From Austropuccinia psidii (lineage: Eukaryota; Basidiomycota; Pucciniomycetes; Pucciniales; Sphaerophragmiaceae): a DNA stretch of 64,000 nucleotides. Below are positions 1 to 10,639 of the stretch, piece by piece (position 1 is the first letter of the stretch; every line of letters starts with the position of its first letter). The DNA lies in the NCBI GenBank assembly GCA_023105745.1, contig JALGQZ010000004.1, positions 41,554,437 through 41,618,436 of the forward strand, given 5' to 3'. The notes below the pieces were generated by a model. It saw only the letters and a program-made list of their open reading frames with translations. It was not told the DNA's origin and ran no database searches. The translations under genes and the position numbers were made by a program.

Positions 1-1258
1 CCAAAGCAATTATAATACAAGTGATTAATGCTCCAAACTCCTTGTGAGTTTCTGATTCATCTTAATGTATATTTCCTTTTTTTATTTGAATATTTATTCA
101 TCTTTTTGAGTTAATTTTATCAATTACCTGGCTCAGAAGACTTTCTCAAGCTTATATTGAGCTGCACCTTCAAGCCAATTAATTTCCAGGGTGATGGAAG
201 CTGTGGATACAGAATAGTATCCCATTAAATTTACAAGACTCAAGATCAATGGGCTGATGTCAGAGGTGACTTGGATGAAGAAATTCAAAAAAAAAATTTA
301 TGAAGCAATGAAGACTTTGATTCCCTAAGTATCCTCTTATTTGGACAGAAATTGGTGGTATTAAGATGTTGGCCAGGCTCCAAAGAGCAATTGGATTTCC
401 ATGGCTGATATGGGGGATCCAATTTCATAAAAATATCATATACTTGTTTTATCTTACTCCACAGTCCAATATTTATATTTTTTCCCTTATTTCTGTCCTC
501 AAAATAATAATCCACCAATTTTCATCTGATTCTTGGATAGCTATTATCATCTTGTTCCATTGAATATCATCATTTATAGAGTTTATCCAGTCCCCCCATC
601 ACTTTGAATTGGGAATTCAATTCCCAACCACAAGCCCTGAGGTGGGCAGATAAATTTAAGAAACGCGGGATGTTATATTTGTCCAATCTTCCTCCTCCCC
701 TCAGAAAAAACCAACTATTTTGGATGTTGATTCAGAGTGATTTATTTTTGTATATACAATTTATTCAAATTATCCCCCCTCAGTCCTATTTATTGCTTAA
801 ATCCCACCTGAGTATCATTTTTTATCAAACATGTGGCACTTTTTTACTTAAAAATAAAAATATTACAAACATGAAAAAAACCCTTTTTGCACCTTCAATT
901 GTCCCACCAAAAGAATTCCCCAAAATTATGGGCTTCTAGTTTTTAATTGTCAATATTAAACCCTTCATTCAAAAAAATAAAGGAAATTAATAAGTGGGAA
1001 GATTTTCAATTGATTTTTTTAAAAAATATGCCATTTTGTCAAATTGGCCAAATTTGAGAACTTTGGCAAAAAAAATTGGGGATATTTAAATCCCATTTCA
1101 GAACAAATATGGCAAAAAAAATTAAAAAAACCTCAAAACTGAGCCTGAGGATTTTTTTTTGAAAAATGGGTCACTTACGTGTTATGGACATAAATTGGAA
1201 AAACCATGGAAGTTTATAGTAAAAACATGTAAGGGTTTACATGTGTTTACCAAAACCC
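1..1258 (+). mobile_element. 3' part of a MULE DNA transposon (MULE-1) with OTU-like domain remnant
   Basis: This is the 3' end of an element that starts left of the window. A broken frame at about 128-575 reads FQGDGSCGYRIVSH, then a KTQDQWADVRGDLDEEIQ stretch, and later NWISMADMGD and NNPPIFI. This is the order of an OTU-like cysteine protease fold, with the DGxC nucleophile loop first and a C-terminal strand ending in a His-containing YYHLVPL. Stops and frameshifts interrupt it. Noncoding sequence at 600-1258 matches, in reverse complement, the left ends of the MULE copies at 20.0-20.6 kb and 48.3-49.0 kb. The element ends in ACATGTGTTTACCAAAACCC at 1258, which is the family's terminal inverted repeat. 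The OTU domain at the C-terminus of a MULE transposase is inferred from the fuller copy at 20-24 kb. Confidence 0.7.
128..575 (+). pseudogene. OTU-like cysteine protease domain fragment (C-terminal part of a MULE protein)
   Basis: OTU domains are usually deubiquitinase-type cysteine proteases. The visible nucleophile motif is GDGSCGYR, with aspartate and cysteine both retained. A stop codon follows SH, and a run of nine As (288-296) coincides with a frameshift. The C-terminal part lies in other frames. The minus-strand copy at 20.9-21.2 kb shares the segments KTQDQ..A..RGD.D.EIQK and MLARL, which supports homology. There is no intact frame, so no activity is expected. Confidence 0.6.
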
Positions 1259-2848
1259 AAAAAATTCTGATAGAATATTAAATATTTATTCCAGGACACT
1301 TTCAGCTCCATAATTTTTTTTCAATTACTTTTTGAATCTTGTATTTGATTCCATATTTACCAATAATTTCATTCTTTGTTGATGATTTTCTCAAAACCAA
1401 ATCATACATCATTTCATAAATTAATTCTTAATTGTTGTTAATGATAGACATAAGCTTGGTTGATTTAAAAAAATAATGAGAAAGGAATAAAAGGGGGATT
1501 ATTAAAGGTGAATAAATTTCTGAAAATTGAATGAAGAATTCCAAATAAATCAAATCCTTTTCTTTGAAATATAAACCTGATTATATTTTTTAATAAGATG
1601 GAATATATGATTGTATCAATATCTGATTTAGAAAAAGTTTCCAATAGAGAGATTAGAGAAGAAGGGTAATAATTTTTCTAAAGAGGTTCAAATAAACAAA
1701 ATTCAAGGCTTAGATTAAGTTGAAGCAAACTGGAATACCTCTTGATGATGGATCTTGGATTTATTCTTTTCTTCCTAGAATTCTTGTAAAGTTTGTCTCT
1801 ATGAGAAAGATTAATTAAAAATTTCAAGTAAGGAAAGTAAGTTCAGATTGAAAAAAATATCAATTTTTAGTTAGATATTGAGTAATGAAGGATATTAATT
1901 TGAAAAAATTCATTTCCTGGATAAATTTAGACATTGTCAAGAAATCCATTGAGCTATCAATTTTTATGAGCTGTTTGCAAGTTGGATTTTGAGCTAGACT
2001 TTCCTGAAGTGTGGTTTTGATTTCTGATGTGTTTTTTTGTAATCAGGGGATGACAATGATCTTGCAGGCGATTACTCAATAATTTAGTATTGGATATTTA
2101 TTGAGAGTAATGAAAGTATTTTGAAGAAGAATTCAAATAATATTTTTCTTGATTTTTGGCCTTTGGTGGTGCTAGTTCCATCTAGAAAAAATATAGTCAG
2201 ATAAAAAAATAGTAGAGTGTTTTTATTAGATATTGAGGCATAAAGGAGATGTTTCAAGGAAAAGTCATAGCTGAGAGAAAGATAGATTATATTCATAGAT
2301 GAATTATATGATTATTCTGAAAAAGATTTTGGAAATTTTGATTTTGAGCTAGACCTTTGTGAAGTGGGGTCTTTATCTATGATGAGGTTTTTGGAATGAA
2401 GGTATGAAAATGATCTTTCAGGCTGTTACTCAATAATTTAGTAGAAAATCTTTGGGTAATTCAGCTTGAAGAGTAAGAGATCTCAATAATAGATCATAAA
2501 CCACCAATTATTTTTTTTCCATCATTTTTTTATATAAACCAGTTCAGGGTCATCACAATAATAAAAAATAAGAGTTATTCACAGACTAACGTTTCTTTTG
2601 CTATGATCAAAAGAAAAATAACCTTCTCAATCTTGGAAAATTGAAAAAAAATCGAAGAAATTAATTATTGGCGAGTATTGAACATATTTCTTAATTTTAA
2701 TCCAGGGATATTCGATAAATAAAACAATAATCCTTATCATACTAATTAGTCTACATTATTCCCAAATTCTCTTAAGCCCATTCCAAAAAATATCTTTAAA
2801 ATTTTTTTTTTATTATTTCCAAAATATTAAATAGACAATCGATGAGAT
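1259..2848. other. AT-rich noncoding stretch with one tandem duplication
   Basis: No ORF here has recognisable protein content. The only structure I see is the imperfect tandem repeat listed separately. The 70-codon minus-strand frame at 2084-2296 is low complexity and lies inside that repeat. Confidence 0.6.
1735..2445 (+). repeat. Imperfect tandem duplication, unit about 355 bp
   Basis: The segment at 1985-2091 (starting ATTTTGAGCTAGAC, ending TTACTCAATAATTTAGTA) recurs at 2337-2444 with scattered substitutions. Another shared block, TTAGATATTGAG, sits near 1870 and again near 2225. The spacing is about 353-357 bp in both cases, so this is a two-unit tandem array and not an isolated match. 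The outer boundaries are approximate. No coding content is seen. Confidence 0.6.
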
Positions 2849-4000
2849 TTATTTAATCATAATATAATGGTGTTCCTTCTGAGAAACGAGTTCCATATAT
2901 TTCTCTTTTTCTTCACACTTATAATTTAACTCCTCCTTAATTTTCTTGTTTTGATATTCCGTCTCCTCCTTCTTTCGTTTTGAATGAGCCTCTGATTCCC
3001 TTCCTTTCACATTTATTTTGAAAGTTTCTTTACTATAATTTTTATTCAATTCCATATGCCATATTTCTTGTTCCCATTCCATTTCAGATAATTGTTTTCT
3101 GTAACAGAAACAATCCAAAATCAGATTAGGAAAAAAAATTGGATAAGTAATGTATTATCCTCCGCCTTAGAATGAACTGATTCCTCATAGTGTCAAGATA
3201 CAGTGGGATTTTTTTCTTTCTTATTAATTTTATAAGTGATATTATCAAATTTGAAGGCCATTTGCTTGAATGAAAAGACTTTTATTAATGGAGGATTTAA
3301 AACAGCTTTTTTCAAAGGGGATTATAAAGTGCAATTATTTCAAAAATTCTTCTTTTCATCCTTAAAAACTTTATTCTATGAAAAATAAACTAAAAAATTG
3401 AATCAGTCACCAATGAAGTTCATGAATATAGTATATATATTACTTTTTCAAACTCATCAGAAGAATAATCAATATTATTTTCATTTCTGACGGAGTTTTC
3501 GTTAAATTAATAAGAAATTACCTCTGGGTTAAATAGTTAATTACAGTTAATTTTCGCAACAAATCCAGATAGTGGTTTGTATTTGGCTTCTCCCAAAACA
3601 GTTAACCCATTTGTTGGTAGAAAGGACTTTGTGAGTATATTTTAGTTTCAAGACTATAGATTAGTTTGGACTCATCATATTTTTTGATTCCAAATGAAGC
3701 TTAATTCACTAATCCATGGGCCTTAATATATCTTGTCTTTTATATTCTGAAACATTCTCAAATTTATGTTCCTGTGAGCTGGTCCTTTCAATTTCATTCT
3801 ATCTTCTAGCTAATTTCCAATATGTCAAATACATTAAGCTTACTTTCTGTGGGGTGTCCAATATGTTTAGCACCATCCAAACCAATGAATGCATTGTAGT
3901 TATCCTTTTTTTGAAGCCAAGCTGTAATAAACTCATAATCACTTTGTTTGAGCTTAGGAGTAGGATATGGGTTGATAGAATTTTTTGTTTGTGGCATTTT
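2849..4000 (-). pseudogene. Decayed rust multicopy protein with charged coiled-coil tail
   Basis: Reading the minus strand, a frame from 3997 gives SDYEFITAWLQKKDNYNAF, then GLDGAKHIGHPTESKLNVFDILEIS. After stops it continues with QLTG, YIKAHGLVN, FGIKKYDESKLIYSLE and FYQQMG.LFWEKPN. Further on, 3118-2849 encodes a Glu/Lys-rich predicted coiled coil (MEWEQEIW, then KRKKEETEYQNKKIKEE). The order (short W-containing N-terminal module, YK.RYIKA helix, 'GEKPN' motif, charged coiled coil) is what I recall of a protein family present in very many copies in Puccinia-type genomes. Its function is unknown to me; it may be a DNA-binding accessory protein of a transposon. Several stops and frameshifts make it a pseudogene. 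Confidence 0.5.
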
Positions 4001-4009
4001 TTATCAGGA

Positions 4010-4763
4010 TTTTATATTTTTAATCTTGGATAATAGATAATTCTAATACCACAAGAGGGATGGAGAAAATCTCTTTGCTTTGTGATTAGTGGGAGGTCAA
4101 GAATAGGGGTTAATTTTTTTGAATAATTAAAAATAATGGTTTTTGTTGGGTACTCTTGAAATCCATTTTTAAAATAACCCACTTATTTCAAATGAATAAC
4201 TTCTTTCTTTTTAAAAGTAGATTTTACTGACTCAAAAAATGTTAAAAATATTCTTATTTCAAAAGGTTTTCTGCTCCTTGATAGAAGATATTAATTGCAT
4301 CAAAAAATGGAATTAAGTAGATAAAAATCTAAATTTTCACTATGAAATGAGTTAATAAAGCTCTCCAACTCCATTGAGCTGAAATATTACAACAGATAAA
4401 TCCATTTAATTTCCATTCTTCTGTAATTCTATTTGAATATATGATTATTTTGGCACAAAATACCTTTATTCCAAGATTTATTAATTAAGATTCTGATTAT
4501 TTAATTTTTTCTGCCTCCTCAAAATTGATTTTGAGTTGCTTGATTTTTTCACATTCTTTTAGCTTTTTTTTCATATTCCTAATTTATTTATTCAAATTCT
4601 TATTTTTCAGTGTCATTTGAAATATCTGCTATAATGGTACAAAAATCATTTTTTAGTATCATATAGTTAAATCAAACCAGAATTCCTGAACTGCTTTCTC
4701 ATACCAAATAATGTTCCATCTCAGGCTAAACCATCAAAATAAAATTTTTTGAGTCACTTTCTG
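4010..4763. other. AT-rich sequence, nothing recognised
   Basis: I see no gene or repeat boundary between the multicopy pseudogene and the left LTR of gypsy-1. The last five bases, TTCTG (4759-4763), are the candidate target-site duplication of gypsy-1. Confidence 0.5.
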
Positions 4764-5557
4764 TGTAAGGTTTTTTTTATGAAACTCTTTATAATATTAA
4801 TAAAAATCAAGAGTACTATGTCTGTCTTCAGTATAAATTATAATATAATTAAATATTATAGCCCCAAATTAATATCATCATTGGAAGACTTATATAAATA
4901 AAAGAATAATAAATTATTATTGAATCAATTAAAGATAAATTTTTTTCTAATAGTTATAATAAATTATTATCAATCTATTATTATCATAGTCACTGACATC
5001 TATAATAATAAGAAATATAAAATCTCTTGATGAGACAATTATATGTGGAAAATGATAATATTAACCACTTATAAATAATAAGAATATTATTTGTAAAAGA
5101 ATTTATCACACACACCGTTCAGAGATAATTATTATAGAGGAATTCTATAAAAAAAACTAATACTAGATAAAGAAAACACAAAATATTTGGAGAAAAACAC
5201 ACTTATAATATTTATTTAATAGAATGAGTCAAACAAAAGCAGTTATAATATTAAATAATGTTTAGAAGTGAAATACACACCAAATATCAATATTCAAAAG
5301 GAATAAAACAAGTTGTTTATGATAAAATGAGATTTCAGAGTTTGTAGAGGAATTTGTGTATTTTAAAAGATTTTTAAAGCAACAGTTTTATAGGATAAAA
5401 AGAATTTTTGGTTATTTCAGAAATATGATCTGAGCTGTATGATTTTAATTATTTATTTAAATTTATTAATAATAAAATAATTTGAGAACTACTTGAATAA
5501 TAATATTTTATATTTAATAAACCTTCACCTGTTTAAATGTCTAATTTGATTGAATGA

Positions 5558-5592
<35 letters not shown>

Positions 5593-6933
5593 AGGAAAAA
5601 ACATAGATGTAAAGAATTCTTTTATTAATTCATGGAAGATCTCATGTTCAATAATGGATATAGAGGGAATGCTCAGAAAAAGAATGAAAAAAATTCTCAA
5701 AAACAAGGTTCTTAACTTAAGGTAACTTACTTTTCATTTTGATTTCAAGTTACCAGTGTTATTCTTAGCTCCAAGTCACTCTAATACTCATTTAAGTTTT
5801 GATATAAAATTAGTTTATTTATATTAGATTTAATCATTCAAAAAGTTTAAATTTAAACTTCCAAGCAAAAAATCTTTTAACTAAGATTTTTAATTAATTT
5901 TAAAGCAATCTTAACTTTCTTTAAACAATTTAAAGAGTTATTTTAAATGCTAAATACCAAGGAGTCTTACTGATTAAATATACTTAATATTTAATTCATA
6001 CACAGATAAAATTGAATTGTAATCTGTGTTAAATGTTTAAGTAAATCTATTGAGGATTGGAATTTTTATGAATTTTTGAATTTATTACTATTTTTCCATC
6101 TAAAACTGGAACTAAACACCAAAATATAACTTTTGATAAGGTTTCAATGCTCTTCACTTTAATATTAAGCTTATTCAAGCTTTTACATTTCTTAAAACCT
6201 TCATTACAAGCCTGCATATGCAGATTTACCATTTGGAAGCTTGCAATTCCTGTTCAAAAGGAGACAAACCAGTTTAAACTTTAATTTTCAATTAATGCTT
6301 AATCTTAAAGCTTAAATAGGGTTTAAAATAATTCAATACAGGGGTACAACCTTATTTTAATTATTGCATATTTCAAAAGCTGGGTACCCTGGCTCTTTTT
6401 GCCTTTTTTCCTTTGTCCCATGTTTTTGCGTTAATTTTGCCCTTTTATTTACTTAAGGCCATAAACTAGCTTTAAACCAATTTAATTTGAGCTCATGCTT
6501 GATTTCAAGCCTTTATGGAAAATACTTAGCCAATTCAGTAAATATAGAAAATACCTTTATTTTGCCTGAATGTTTTCAAGTTGGCATAAAGCTTATGCAA
6601 CTTCAAAATTAAGCTTAAAATTAACAATTTAAAAATTTTAATAAAAATTATAAAATTGTGTAATTGTACTGTGAGACTCTCAAGCCTTGAAATAAAACAG
6701 GAAATAACCACTTTTGGGTATAAGGCCCTATGGATATAACCTAGGTTATTTTTGGTGTAGAATCCAAAAAATGAAATGATATTTATAGCTTTGTTTCACA
6801 AAAATAAATTTATACTTATTTTTTGTTTTTGTTTGTTTCAATTCATTAGATAAGTCTGTTTATGGCTAAATAAAATGTATAAAAAGCTATTTTTGGAAAT
6901 ATGGGTATGTCATACATACTTTACAGGCTCATA
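4764..6933 (-). repeat. Left (3') LTR of gypsy-1
   Basis: It begins TGTAAGG and ends GGCTCATA, where the other copies have GGCTCACA, so the family has TGT...ACA ends. It matches 14084-16214 and 32537-34617 throughout. For example, the shared block GGGTATGTCATACATAC lies close to the right end of all three. It contains a (GAT)n microsatellite at about 5559-5592 that the other copies lack, which accounts for part of its extra length. Confidence 0.85.
5559..5592 (+). repeat. (GAT)n microsatellite inside the gypsy-1 LTR
   Basis: About eleven ATG/GAT units. The right LTR has only ATGATGATGACAATGAT at the corresponding place, so the array expanded after insertion. Confidence 0.9.
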
Positions 6934-7079
6934 TTTCTACCACCAACAATAATTGTAGTACAATTTTTTATTGAATAGTATAACACCCATTGAATTGGGG
7001 GGTATAATACACTTTCCAACCTCTCTACTGATACTTTTCAAGTATTTAAAACACACATTTCAGCCTTTTATTGAGGAAC

Positions 7080-7260
7080 TTGTCTTCCCTCATGTCAGAA
7101 TCTTCTGAGAAAATTTTAGGAATCAGGTATTTTACTTTCTGAAAGCCACTCATATTCATGTTGTTGGTTTCTGTACCTGCCTAAGTATTCTCTTTAATTT
7201 TTTCCCCTAAGTCTTCTTTCTTTTAAGATTTTCAGTAATTTTTTCTCTTCACTTTGATAA
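7080..7260 (-). pseudogene. Chromodomain-like C-terminus of gypsy-1 polyprotein
   Basis: The minus strand reads KERRLRGKN, a stop, then REYLGRYRNQQHEYEWLSES and KIPDS. The pattern 'Y-L-x-R-Y-R...E-W-L' is that of the divergent chromodomain at the end of chromoviral integrases, which directs insertion to particular chromatin. At least two stops interrupt it. It lies about 150 bp inside the 3' LTR, the expected place. Confidence 0.55.
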
Positions 7261-7288
7261 AGTGGCTGTACTTCTAAGGGTGTTTCAT

Positions 7289-8400
7289 TTATTGAAATGA
7301 ATTATGTTTGTTTCCCAATTCTCCTGTTAGTTCTACCTGCACTACATTTGTCTCATGAAGGGCTTTAATAATAAAGGGTCCTGAAAAGGAATCTTTCAAT
7401 TTTTTTTGAACTTGAATATTATTAAAAGTAAAGCTTGAAACTAATATCAAGTCCCCTACTTTGAATTCTAGGTTCTTATGAATTATGTCCCATTTCTGTT
7501 TAGCATATTCAAGCTCATTAGTCATGCTTTGGCTTTCATGATGCCTCACTTTATCAAAAATTGATTTAAAGCTTGATGCAGTAGGATGAATATTCACTGA
7601 GTCTTTCTCCAAATTATAAACCGGAAATTTTGTTGGATTCCAGCTATTTTCCAACATTGCAGGAGTTTTTCCTGTTGAAGCATGGATGGAAGTCTTGTAG
7701 GCTAATTCAAAGGCTGGTAAGAGTATACACCAGTAATCAGGAGATCCATCAGAATCCTTAAGCTCTAGTCCATAAGTAAAAACTCTTGTTATCATATCTT
7801 CAAGAGTTTGAATAATTCTTTCAGCAATTCCATGAGTTTTTGGAGGATAAGCTTTTGAAAATGATAGTTTAGTTCCCAAAATTGTTATGCAAATGTTTAC
7901 ATAAGGCTTAAGTAAATCTTGGTTCTATATCACTAATTATATTTTTGAAGAGACAATTATGAGTTAAAACTCTATTATAAATTGAAATAGCTGTATCCAT
8001 GGCTGTATCATCTTTATGACATTGTAAAAAGATTGGAGTTTTTCCATACCTGTTCACAATACAAAGACATGAATTATGAGTTTTTCACCAAAAGGTGGTA
8101 AGGCAGTCACCAAATCCTTATGAACCACTTCCAATGGGGTATTTTTCTATTGGATATGAATTATCAAACCAAATATCTTACCAGTAGCTTTTTTGGCCTT
8201 TTGACACCTATCACGAATATGACAGTACTCAATGAAATTTTATCTCCAAGATGGCCACCAAGAACGAGTCTTAATTCTTTCCATTTTTCTGTATTCAGAC
8301 AGATGTCCAGAATAAATTTTGTCATGGAACTTTATTAATATTGCATTAATAAAAATTCTACTATATAAGACCATTACATATGTGTGTTTAGACCTATGAA
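7289..8400 (-). pseudogene. Integrase region of gypsy-1
   Basis: The 3' part is open for 196 codons (7879-7289). It includes GTKLSFSKAYPPKTHGIAER, where the glutamate of AER is the third residue of the DDE triad, then LEFKVGDLILVSS and a GPFIIKALHETNVVQVELTG stretch typical of the chromoviral GPY/F module. Further upstream, in broken frames, are WWPSWR and a CH..DRCQK zinc-finger remnant, VTALPPFG (first catalytic region) and IISD.EPRFT (second aspartate). The enzyme would join element cDNA to the host chromosome. Multiple stops upstream of 7880 inactivate it. Confidence 0.8.
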
Positions 8401-8661
8401 ACAAGATACCATCAAAAAATGGAATCTTCCATTATAATATGATGTTTTCCATATATCATACAAAGAACTAGCAAAATATTTATATTTGAAATCTTTTTGA
8501 ATTAGAAAAGTAAGGATATTAAAATTATCATCTTGCTTGTAGCTTTCTCTAACTTCCTAAAAAAAATCTGTCCACACAACTGTGATGTTAATTCCTTCAA
8601 TTGGAATTTGTGGCTCTGAATTTTCAGGAATAGAGGCAGGAGTTCCAGATATATTGGGTAA

Positions 8662-9168
8662 TTACAATCTACTCAGGCCATCAGAATTATCATTAATATT
8701 TCTAGCTTTATGTAATATGTTCCTATTTCCTCTATGCTCCTGTATTACAATCTGCCATCTTAGCATGTGTCTGTTTAGATTTTTCATGTTAAGAAGTGAT
8801 TTCAAAGAATTAAAATATCTAATTAACTCAAACACACTACCATAAATATAATTATGAAGTTTATCTAGAGACCATACAAGGAAACATTTCTCCATTTGGC
8901 TTGCTCTGTATCTGGCCTCATTAGGCTTTATTTTTCTTGAGATAAAACAAACTGGACATTTATAAGGCTTTTAATTCACAATTTGAACTTGATTAAGCGC
9001 TACATCCAAACCTTCACCATACGCATCAATATATATCTTGAAAGGAATTTTCCAGTCTCCAATCAATAATAATGGTGCATTAGTTAAGGAATGCTTGATC
9101 TTTTCATATACCTGAACCCTTCCTTGTGTCATTTCAAATACAGTTTTTTGAACAAAAATTCTGTACAA
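8662..9168 (-). pseudogene. RNase H region of gypsy-1
   Basis: Two broken frames carry the Ty3-type RNase H. 9168-8971 has TVFEMTQGRVQVYEKIKHSL, PLLLIGDWKIPFKIYIDAYG (the aspartate of YIDA is the first catalytic residue) and LDVALNQVQI. 8895-8662 has [40 protein letters not shown] and [18 protein letters not shown], the usual end of the domain (consensus NADGLSR). It degrades the RNA strand during reverse transcription. A stop lies after the VQI block. Confidence 0.8.
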
Positions 9169-9399
9169 TTATCTGGCAAGGATTTCAAAATCCTTAGGTT
9201 TCTTCCTGGAATAACTAGAAAACCCTAAGAAAAACATTATTTCTTTTTTTATTCTGGGGCATCTGTTTGAGTAAGACTGTAGCATTTTTTTATAAACAGT
9301 AAGGCTTAGTCCTTAAGCTAAATGTCCCAGAGCTTTTAGCTCATGAAGCCAAAAACTACATTTATTAAGGGATATTTTCACTTTCACTTGAAGAATTTT

Positions 9400-9970
9400 C
9401 TTAAGTACTAATGAAAATATCTATAAAAACAATTTTCAGGTTTTGGAAAAAATGAGAATGTCATCAATATATATCATTAACCATCCCTCTGATAATTCAT
9501 GTGAGAAAATGGTATTAATCATTCTCTGATAATGAGAGGGCACATTTTTAATTCCAAAAGGAAACCTCGAATATTCATTAATATCAAAATGAGAAATCAT
9601 TCTCAACAATTTTCCAGAATGTGGTGTCAAAAAATTCTTATGGAAACCTTTAAGTGAATCCATAGAAGTGATGAATCTTTCCTGGGTTAGTTGAGTCAAA
9701 GCCTCATTAATCCTAGGAATTGGATAACTGTCTGGAATGGTATAGGTATCCAATTCTCTGAAAACACCAACCATCCCTGATTTATCATTATGCCAAGTAA
9801 TGATTACAGGAATTGTGACTTCTACTTTCTCAATATATCAAAAATTTCTCAGAACTCCAAGTTTCATTAGTTTATCAATATGAGACTCTAGTTCTTCTCC
9901 AGCTCTATGGCTTTCTGGGTAAGCTGGTCTTCTTAATAGTTGAGTATAAGGTCTTTCTTTATTTTTGATG
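9400..9970 (-). pseudogene. Reverse transcriptase region of gypsy-1
   Basis: An open 112-codon block (9774-9436) reads MVGVFRELDTYTIPDSYPIP, ITSMDSLKGFHKNFL, SRFPFGIKNVPSHYQRMINT and WLMIYIDDILIFSKT. The YIDD catalytic pair and the FGIKNVPSHYQ motif are intact and characteristic of Ty3/gypsy reverse transcriptase. Upstream, at 9970-9780, are remnants of the fingers (RRPAYPESHRAGEE and a TIPVIITWHNDKS-like stretch) in another frame. The polymerase is split by stops, so it is inactive as it stands. Confidence 0.85.
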
Positions 9971-9992
9971 TCAATTCAGGACTAATTTGTGC

Positions 9993-10570
9993 TTAAATTG
10001 ATTTCTTAGTCACAAATTTCTCCTTTTTAACATTCTTTACTTGTCTTATGACAGTTATTTTTTTCCTTTTGAGAGGAAAAGAAGATTTATGTCTTCTGCT
10101 TTCCCCTATTGTGAAATATCTGTCTTTATGATTATTGATATCAATAACATAGATATTAAGATAATTATTCCTAAGTATTGAATTTTGTAAGGTAAAATTA
10201 TTCATAATGAAAAATTCACCTTTCAGTATATACTTCCTGAAGAATGAGGAAATATGTTTTCTGCTTCAAAAATTCCCAAAAAATTGATATCTTGTCTAGA
10301 ACTGCTGAATTTTACAGCTTCAATTGGAATCAATTTCTCTTGCCAATTGGTATTAGTTTTATAAAGATAATCTTTACAAACACAAGTGCAGAAAGAGCCT
10401 GAGTCAAGATTTCTCTTGGCTTTCTTGTTGTTCATCACAATATTGGTGATACAGGATGATCCAGTTGTATAACCTTTACCTCTGGAAGGTTTTGTTTTCT
10501 GCATCTTGGCATCCTTCACATTTATGATATTCATACATTTATCACTATATTTTGGCAAGTGAGTATGCAC
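9993..10570 (-). pseudogene. Aspartic protease region of gypsy-1
   Basis: 10570-10223 reads KPSRGKGYTTGSSCITNIVM, then NLDSGSFCTCVCKDYL. The LDSGS motif is the retropepsin active site. After a break, 10205-9993 continues with NNYLNIYVIDINNHKDRYFT, the flap-to-linker region before reverse transcriptase. The protease would cut Gag-Pol. Both blocks are open but separated by a stop and a frame change. Confidence 0.75.
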
Positions 10571-10639
10571 CTCTGTGACTTCAAAGAAGACATTTATTTT
10601 TTCTATTCTAAGTTCATCTGATAGCTCTTCTTCTTCAAA

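Noticed and set aside
604..939. 111-codon plus-strand ORF
   Set aside because: It lies in the MULE 3' noncoding region. Homologous positions in the other two copies are not conserved as protein.
3716..4033. 105-codon plus-strand ORF
   Set aside because: It is antisense to the recognisable multicopy-protein relic on the minus strand.
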